Positions 31,678 to 35,202 of a stretch of DNA of 35,202 nucleotides are shown here, in pieces. The DNA is from Actinomycetes bacterium (lineage in GTDB: Bacteria; Actinomycetota; Acidimicrobiia; Acidimicrobiales; Acidimicrobiaceae), in the NCBI GenBank assembly GCA_021785005.1, contig JAJYGT010000131.1, forward strand, positions 1 to 35,202, written 5' to 3'. Below the pieces are notes generated by a model. The model worked only from the letters and a program-made list of their open reading frames with translations, had not been told where the DNA came from and did not search any database. Each line of letters begins with the position of its first letter. Positions within the stretch are counted from its first letter, which is position 1. The position numbers and the translations under genes are program-made.

Positions 31678-31956
31678 TTGTTTCATATGGTTTTAGCGAT
31701 TACCGCAACCATTACGCAAAATCCGGATTTGCGTAAGGGTTTGGCGGAACTTGGATCGGGCCTGGCCTATGGCCTAGCGGCTCTAGGTCCAGGTATCGGC
31801 ATTGGATTAATTTTTGGACAGGCGGTTTCTGCGATTTCTCGGCAACCTGAGACTGCGGGTCCGGTACGGAGCTTGGCCTTTGTAGGGTTTGCCCTTACAG
31901 AAGCCCTAGCACTTATTGGTTTTGTTGTATTTATTCTCTTGAAGTACACCGGATAA
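31678..31956 (+). CDS. atpE: F1Fo ATP synthase subunit c
   Basis: A 92-residue two-helix hairpin proteolipid. Helix 1 has the glycine-rich GLAALGPGIGIGLIFG; the polar loop is SRQPE; helix 2 carries the ion-binding Glu75 in FALTEALALIGFVVFILL. The residues around it suggest a proton ring, not a sodium ring, but I did not test this. The frame opens at TTG 31651, which lies inside the hairpin and before the ribosome site, so I choose TTG 31678, 7 nt after GGAGG; ATG 31687 would be too far. It abuts atpF directly. Confidence 0.95.
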   Translation: MFHMVLAITATITQNPDLRKGLAELGSGLAYGLAALGPGIGIGLIFGQAVSAISRQPETAGPVRSLAFVGFALTEALALIGFVVFILLKYTG

Positions 31957-32487
31957 ATGGCAAATATTTTTCTCGCTGTAACCCAATCTACTAATCCGAT
32001 TTTGCCGTCTATCCCAGAGATTATATGGTCGGTGATTTCGTTTACGTTGCTTATGGTTTTGCTCGTAAAGTTTGCTTTCCCTCCAGTTAAGGCTGCGATG
32101 GAGCATCGTACGAGCAAGATCCAAACAGATATCGATCATGCAGAAGCTGCACGACACGAGGCTGAAAGAGTATTGGCTGAGTACAAAGAGCAGTTGAATG
32201 AAGCAAAGAGGGAAGCAACGAGAATTTTGGAAGAGGCTCGCAAAACTTCAGAAGTGCTTCGTCGAGACTTGCTACAAAGAGCCGAAGAAGAAGCCGCTGA
32301 GTTGCGAGCGCGCCACGCCGGTGCTTTGGTGTCCGAACGTGAACGCGTGCTTCTTGAGCTTAGGCAGCAGATGGCAGGTCTAGCTATTGATATCGCCGAG
32401 CGAGTTATTCGTGCTGAAGTTGATCGCGGTGCGTCTGATGTGTTGATCGAGCAATATCTCGGGGAGATTGGAGCAATGGCACCTTGA
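31957..32487 (+). CDS. atpF: F1Fo ATP synthase subunit b
   Basis: A 176-residue stator protein. One membrane helix (IIWSVISFTLLMVLLVKFAF, about 22-41) is followed by a long charged coiled coil (KIQTDIDHAEAARHEAERVL onward to about 140) and a C-terminal delta-binding tail. It links Fo to F1 through the delta subunit. The ATG starts right after the atpE TAA. It overlaps atpH by 4 nt (TTGA), a sign of coupled translation. It is not fused to delta, unlike mycobacterial AtpFH. Confidence 0.95.
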   Translation: MANIFLAVTQSTNPILPSIPEIIWSVISFTLLMVLLVKFAFPPVKAAMEHRTSKIQTDIDHAEAARHEAERVLAEYKEQLNEAKREATRILEEARKTSEVLRRDLLQRAEEEAAELRARHAGALVSERERVLLELRQQMAGLAIDIAERVIRAEVDRGASDVLIEQYLGEIGAMAP

Positions 32488-33359
32488 GAGAGCAGCTGCG
32501 CGGATTTTCCCTTGGAGTGCAATTTGTTGCTACGTCGAACAATGTAACGACGGTGGGTCACGAAATTGTATTAATCGCGAATACGGTGTCGGCTAATGCC
32601 GACCTCCATGACGTGATTTCCGACGTGTCAATTCAACCTCGAGTAAAGACGGCGATTGTCTCACAACTTTTTGCTTCGAGTGTTTCAAAATATGCTTTGC
32701 TGGTGTTTAATGAGATAATTTTGCTCGAGCACCCTAGCAAGCTGTACGAGATCGTGTGGGCCTTAGAGAAGTTGCTAGCTGGGCCGCTCGAGAAAAGCAC
32801 AGGATCGCTCACAGATCCTTCAAGGGTTCGGGCATTTGCCCGCGCCGTGCTCAGTCTTGTGGACGATATGGATCGCCTTAAGCGAATTGAGGAAATACTT
32901 TTCGAATTTCGTAATATCGTCGAAGAAAACCCAAGGTTGCGAAGAGCACTGTCGGGAGTAGGTACGGTCGCCGAACAAAGGGTGGCAATCGTACAGGATT
33001 TGACGTCAACGATCTCTGATATTGATTTTTTAGAAATTGTTCGATTTGCCGCTTCAAGCGGAAGAATTCGTGACTACGTCGAGGTGCTTGACCTAATTGG
33101 AATTATTGCGGCGGACCTGCGTAATACCAGAATTGCAAAAATCCATGTAACAAAGCCATTGACTTTAAGGCAAATTGAGCGGGTTACGGCCGCTATTGGA
33201 GAAGCGTGTGGGTCTCCAGTTGATGTTAGAGAAATCATCGACGAGTCAGTTATTGGAGGAGTTCTCGCAGTCGTTGGCGATACTATTTTCGACGGCAGTG
33301 TGAAGTACAGATTAGACGAGTTAAGAAGTCGCCTCTCAGTGGCGAGTTCGGCTAAATAA
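32484..33359 (+). CDS. atpH: F1Fo ATP synthase subunit delta, extended form
   Basis: A 291-residue delta (OSCP) subunit, against about 180 in most bacteria. The C-terminal ~185 residues fit the classical domain ([68 protein letters not shown]). The N-terminal ~105 residues look like another copy of the helical OSCP region, as in the ~270-residue Streptomyces form. It connects the b stalk to the top of F1. TTG 32484 overlaps the atpF stop; GGAG lies 10 nt upstream. Confidence 0.92.
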   Translation: MREQLRGFSLGVQFVATSNNVTTVGHEIVLIANTVSANADLHDVISDVSIQPRVKTAIVSQLFASSVSKYALLVFNEIILLEHPSKLYEIVWALEKLLAGPLEKSTGSLTDPSRVRAFARAVLSLVDDMDRLKRIEEILFEFRNIVEENPRLRRALSGVGTVAEQRVAIVQDLTSTISDIDFLEIVRFAASSGRIRDYVEVLDLIGIIAADLRNTRIAKIHVTKPLTLRQIERVTAAIGEACGSPVDVREIIDESVIGGVLAVVGDTIFDGSVKYRLDELRSRLSVASSAK

Positions 33360-33375
33360 TACCGAAAGGCAACAG

Positions 33376-34911
33376 ATGACTGAGTTGTCAATTAGTGCAG
33401 AGCAAATTACCAGCGTACTTAAAGATCGCTTGGAGGGCTATGTAGCAAGTGTGACTGGTGAAACAGTTGGGCGAATTCTTGAAATATTTGATGGGATTGC
33501 CCGCGTGTCGGGTCTCCCTCAAGCTGGTGTAAACGAATTGCTTGAGTTCGAAAACAAGTCGCTTGGACTAGCACTTAACCTCGACGAGGATACAATCGGT
33601 GCCGTCATTCTGGGTAAGGGTGAGGGAATCGAAGAGGGACAAATCGTTCGTGCTACTGGGAAGATTTTGTCCGTTCCAGTAGGTGATGCACTTTTGGGAC
33701 GTGTAGTAAATGCACTTGGCGAGCCAGTCGATGGTAAGGGACCTGTTGTAGCTGAGGCTTTTCGTAGACTAGAGGTGCAAGCCCCTGGAATTGTTGATCG
33801 TCAGCCAGTCAAAGAACCTATGCAGACTGGCATAAAGGCCATCGACGCTATGACTCCAATCGGGCGTGGTCAGCGTCAGCTCATTATTGGAGACCGCAAG
33901 ACGGGAAAGACAACCGTGGCGCTCGATACGATAATCAACCAAAAGGGTCATAACGTAAAGTGTATATATGTTGCCATTGGACAGCGGAACTCGACGGTTG
34001 CGGCTGCGGTAGCGATTTTGGAAGAACACGGCGCGATGGAATATACGGTTGTCGTTGACGCCTCGGCTTCCGACGGAGCTCCGTTTAAATACTTGGCTCC
34101 CTATGCAGGATGTGCCATGGGTCAACATTGGATGGATAATGGTGGACATGCACTGATTGTGTACGACGATCTTTCAAAACAAGCCGACGCATATCGTCAG
34201 CTTTCACTACTATTGCGACGTCCACCCGGTCGCGAGGCCTATCCGGGAGATGTTTTTTATCTTCATTCAAGACTTTTGGAGCGAGCAGCCAAGCTGTCGG
34301 ACGCTAAAGGCGGCGGTTCATTAACTGCGTTGCCGATTGTTGAGACAAAGGCTGGAGACGTATCGGCTTACATTCCTACGAACGTAATCTCTATTACTGA
34401 CGGACAGGTTTATCTGGATAACAATTTGTTTTATTCTGGCGTGCGTCCTGGCATAGACGTTGGTATTTCGGTTTCCAGAGTGGGTGGGTCAGCACAAATA
34501 AAAGCAATGCGTACAGTATCGGGAACATTAAAGCTGGATCTTGCTCAGTTTCGTGAACTAGAAGCGTTTGCTACATTTGGCTCCGAATTAGACAAGGTGT
34601 CACAAGCACAGTTGGATCGCGGATATCGTTTGACTGAAATATTAAAGCAGGATCAAAATGCGCCTGTGCCAGTTGAGGAACAGGTACTTTCCATTTTTGC
34701 AGGTACTTCTGGCTTGGTCGATGACGTTCCTGTTCCTTTGGTACGCAAATTCATAGAAGAGTTAATTCTCTATAGCAGAGTAAACGGCGCGCCACTTTTG
34801 GAAGAAATTCGAGACAAAGGTTCGTTGCCCGATGTTGAGGCTCTAAAGGCGCTGATCGTTAGGTTCAAGGCTGGATTTGACGCGACTATTCCAACCGATA
34901 CTGAGGAGTAA
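33376..34911 (+). CDS. atpA: F1Fo ATP synthase subunit alpha
   Basis: A 511-residue non-catalytic nucleotide-binding subunit of F1. Walker [10 protein letters not shown] is at 172-180 (the usual family form is GDRQTGKT), the alpha hallmark [23 protein letters not shown] near 286, and the arginine finger Arg368 in [15 protein letters not shown]. Length and ends are normal. ATG 33376 has CGAAAGGCAAC upstream. It forms the alpha3beta3 ring with beta (outside the window). Confidence 0.98.
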   Translation: MTELSISAEQITSVLKDRLEGYVASVTGETVGRILEIFDGIARVSGLPQAGVNELLEFENKSLGLALNLDEDTIGAVILGKGEGIEEGQIVRATGKILSVPVGDALLGRVVNALGEPVDGKGPVVAEAFRRLEVQAPGIVDRQPVKEPMQTGIKAIDAMTPIGRGQRQLIIGDRKTGKTTVALDTIINQKGHNVKCIYVAIGQRNSTVAAAVAILEEHGAMEYTVVVDASASDGAPFKYLAPYAGCAMGQHWMDNGGHALIVYDDLSKQADAYRQLSLLLRRPPGREAYPGDVFYLHSRLLERAAKLSDAKGGGSLTALPIVETKAGDVSAYIPTNVISITDGQVYLDNNLFYSGVRPGIDVGISVSRVGGSAQIKAMRTVSGTLKLDLAQFRELEAFATFGSELDKVSQAQLDRGYRLTEILKQDQNAPVPVEEQVLSIFAGTSGLVDDVPVPLVRKFIEELILYSRVNGAPLLEEIRDKGSLPDVEALKALIVRFKAGFDATIPTDTEE

Positions 34912-34917
34912 TATCTC

Positions 34918-35202
34918 GTGGCTGGTGGACAGGAGCGTATTCTAAAACGCCGAATCAAAAGTATACAATCGACTAAGAAGATTACAAAAGCTTTTGAATT
35001 GATTGCCGCGTCAAGAATTGTAAAAGCTATGGCGCGCATGAACGATGCAAAGCCTTATTTTGAGGCAATGACGTCTGTGATTGATGAATTTAGTGTGTCA
35101 GCAGGACTGCCAAAAAGCAAGTACTTAGCGGATCCAGGTCCAGGAGACAGACCGCTAGTTGTGATAAGCGCCGATCGTGGCTTGTGTGGCACATTCAATT
35201 CT
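34918..35202 (+). CDS. atpG: F1Fo ATP synthase subunit gamma (5' part)
   Basis: The first 95 codons of the central rotor shaft, cut by the window edge. The N-terminal coiled-coil helix is typical (ILKRRIKSIQSTKKITKAFELIAASRIVKAMARM), and the last residues PLVVISADRGLCGTFNS match the family's DRGLCG motif. The GTG start at 34918 has GAGGAG (34903-34908) 9 nt upstream, inside the atpA end, 6 nt after its stop. The remaining atp genes (atpD, atpC) presumably follow. Confidence 0.95.
   Translation, partial: MAGGQERILKRRIKSIQSTKKITKAFELIAASRIVKAMARMNDAKPYFEAMTSVIDEFSVSAGLPKSKYLADPGPGDRPLVVISADRGLCGTFNS

Overview
The window looks like a chromosomal segment of a moderately low-GC actinobacterium, most likely from the class Acidimicrobiia. 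This rests on gene content and order and is an inference. It carries several families that are essentially actinobacterial: a DUF3107 protein, a paired Get3/ArsA-like ATPase (as in Rv3679/Rv3680), the trio SCO1664-family / DUF3090 / MSMEG_4193-family (as in Rv2133c-Rv2135c), a PdtaS-type histidine kinase and a 1.5-kresidue NAD-glutamate dehydrogenase. It ends in tsaC - glyA - wecA-like - atpZ - atpI-like - atpBEFHAG. TTG and GTG starts are unusually common, including atpB, atpE, atpH and atpG.

Layout. 1-60 is the possible tail of an unknown gene, followed by about 515 bp without a gene but with several inverted repeats. 576-8043 (all +) is a tightly packed run: DUF3107, two ArsA/Get3-like ATPases (second overlaps first by ATGA), a PHP phosphoesterase, a PdtaS-like kinase, a glycerophosphodiester phosphodiesterase, then etfB and etfA. 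After a 360-bp AT-rich gap comes a 1167-residue GAF/PAS/GGDEF/EAL protein (8404-11907). 11939-16723 is on the minus strand: SCO1664-family kinase-like protein, DUF3090, MSMEG_4193-family phosphatase, thiolase, CtaG, a BCP peroxiredoxin and a possible very small gene. A PIG-L deacetylase (+), an ABC exporter (-), BluB (+) and NAD-GDH (+) follow. 25296-26137 is a long unexplained stretch. From about 26138 to the end everything is on +: threonylcarbamoyl-AMP synthase, SHMT, a WecA/MraY-type transferase and the F1Fo ATP synthase operon, cut in atpG.

How the genes fit together. The left block combines membrane-protein or metabolic ATPases, phosphodiester/phosphate ester hydrolysis, sensing and electron transfer (EtfBA). 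Thiolase and EtfBA suggest acyl-CoA oxidation; NAD-GDH feeds glutamate carbon into the TCA cycle; CtaG and the ATP synthase point to aerobic respiration. BluB supplies the lower ligand of cobalamin.

Nothing here is a mobile element, prophage, CRISPR array or classical defence system. The most promising under-described items are the SCO1664-family kinase-like / DUF3090 zinc-knuckle / phosphatase operon, the asymmetric Get3-like pair, the structured 327-bp atpB-atpE gap, and the empty 25.3-26.1 kb stretch.
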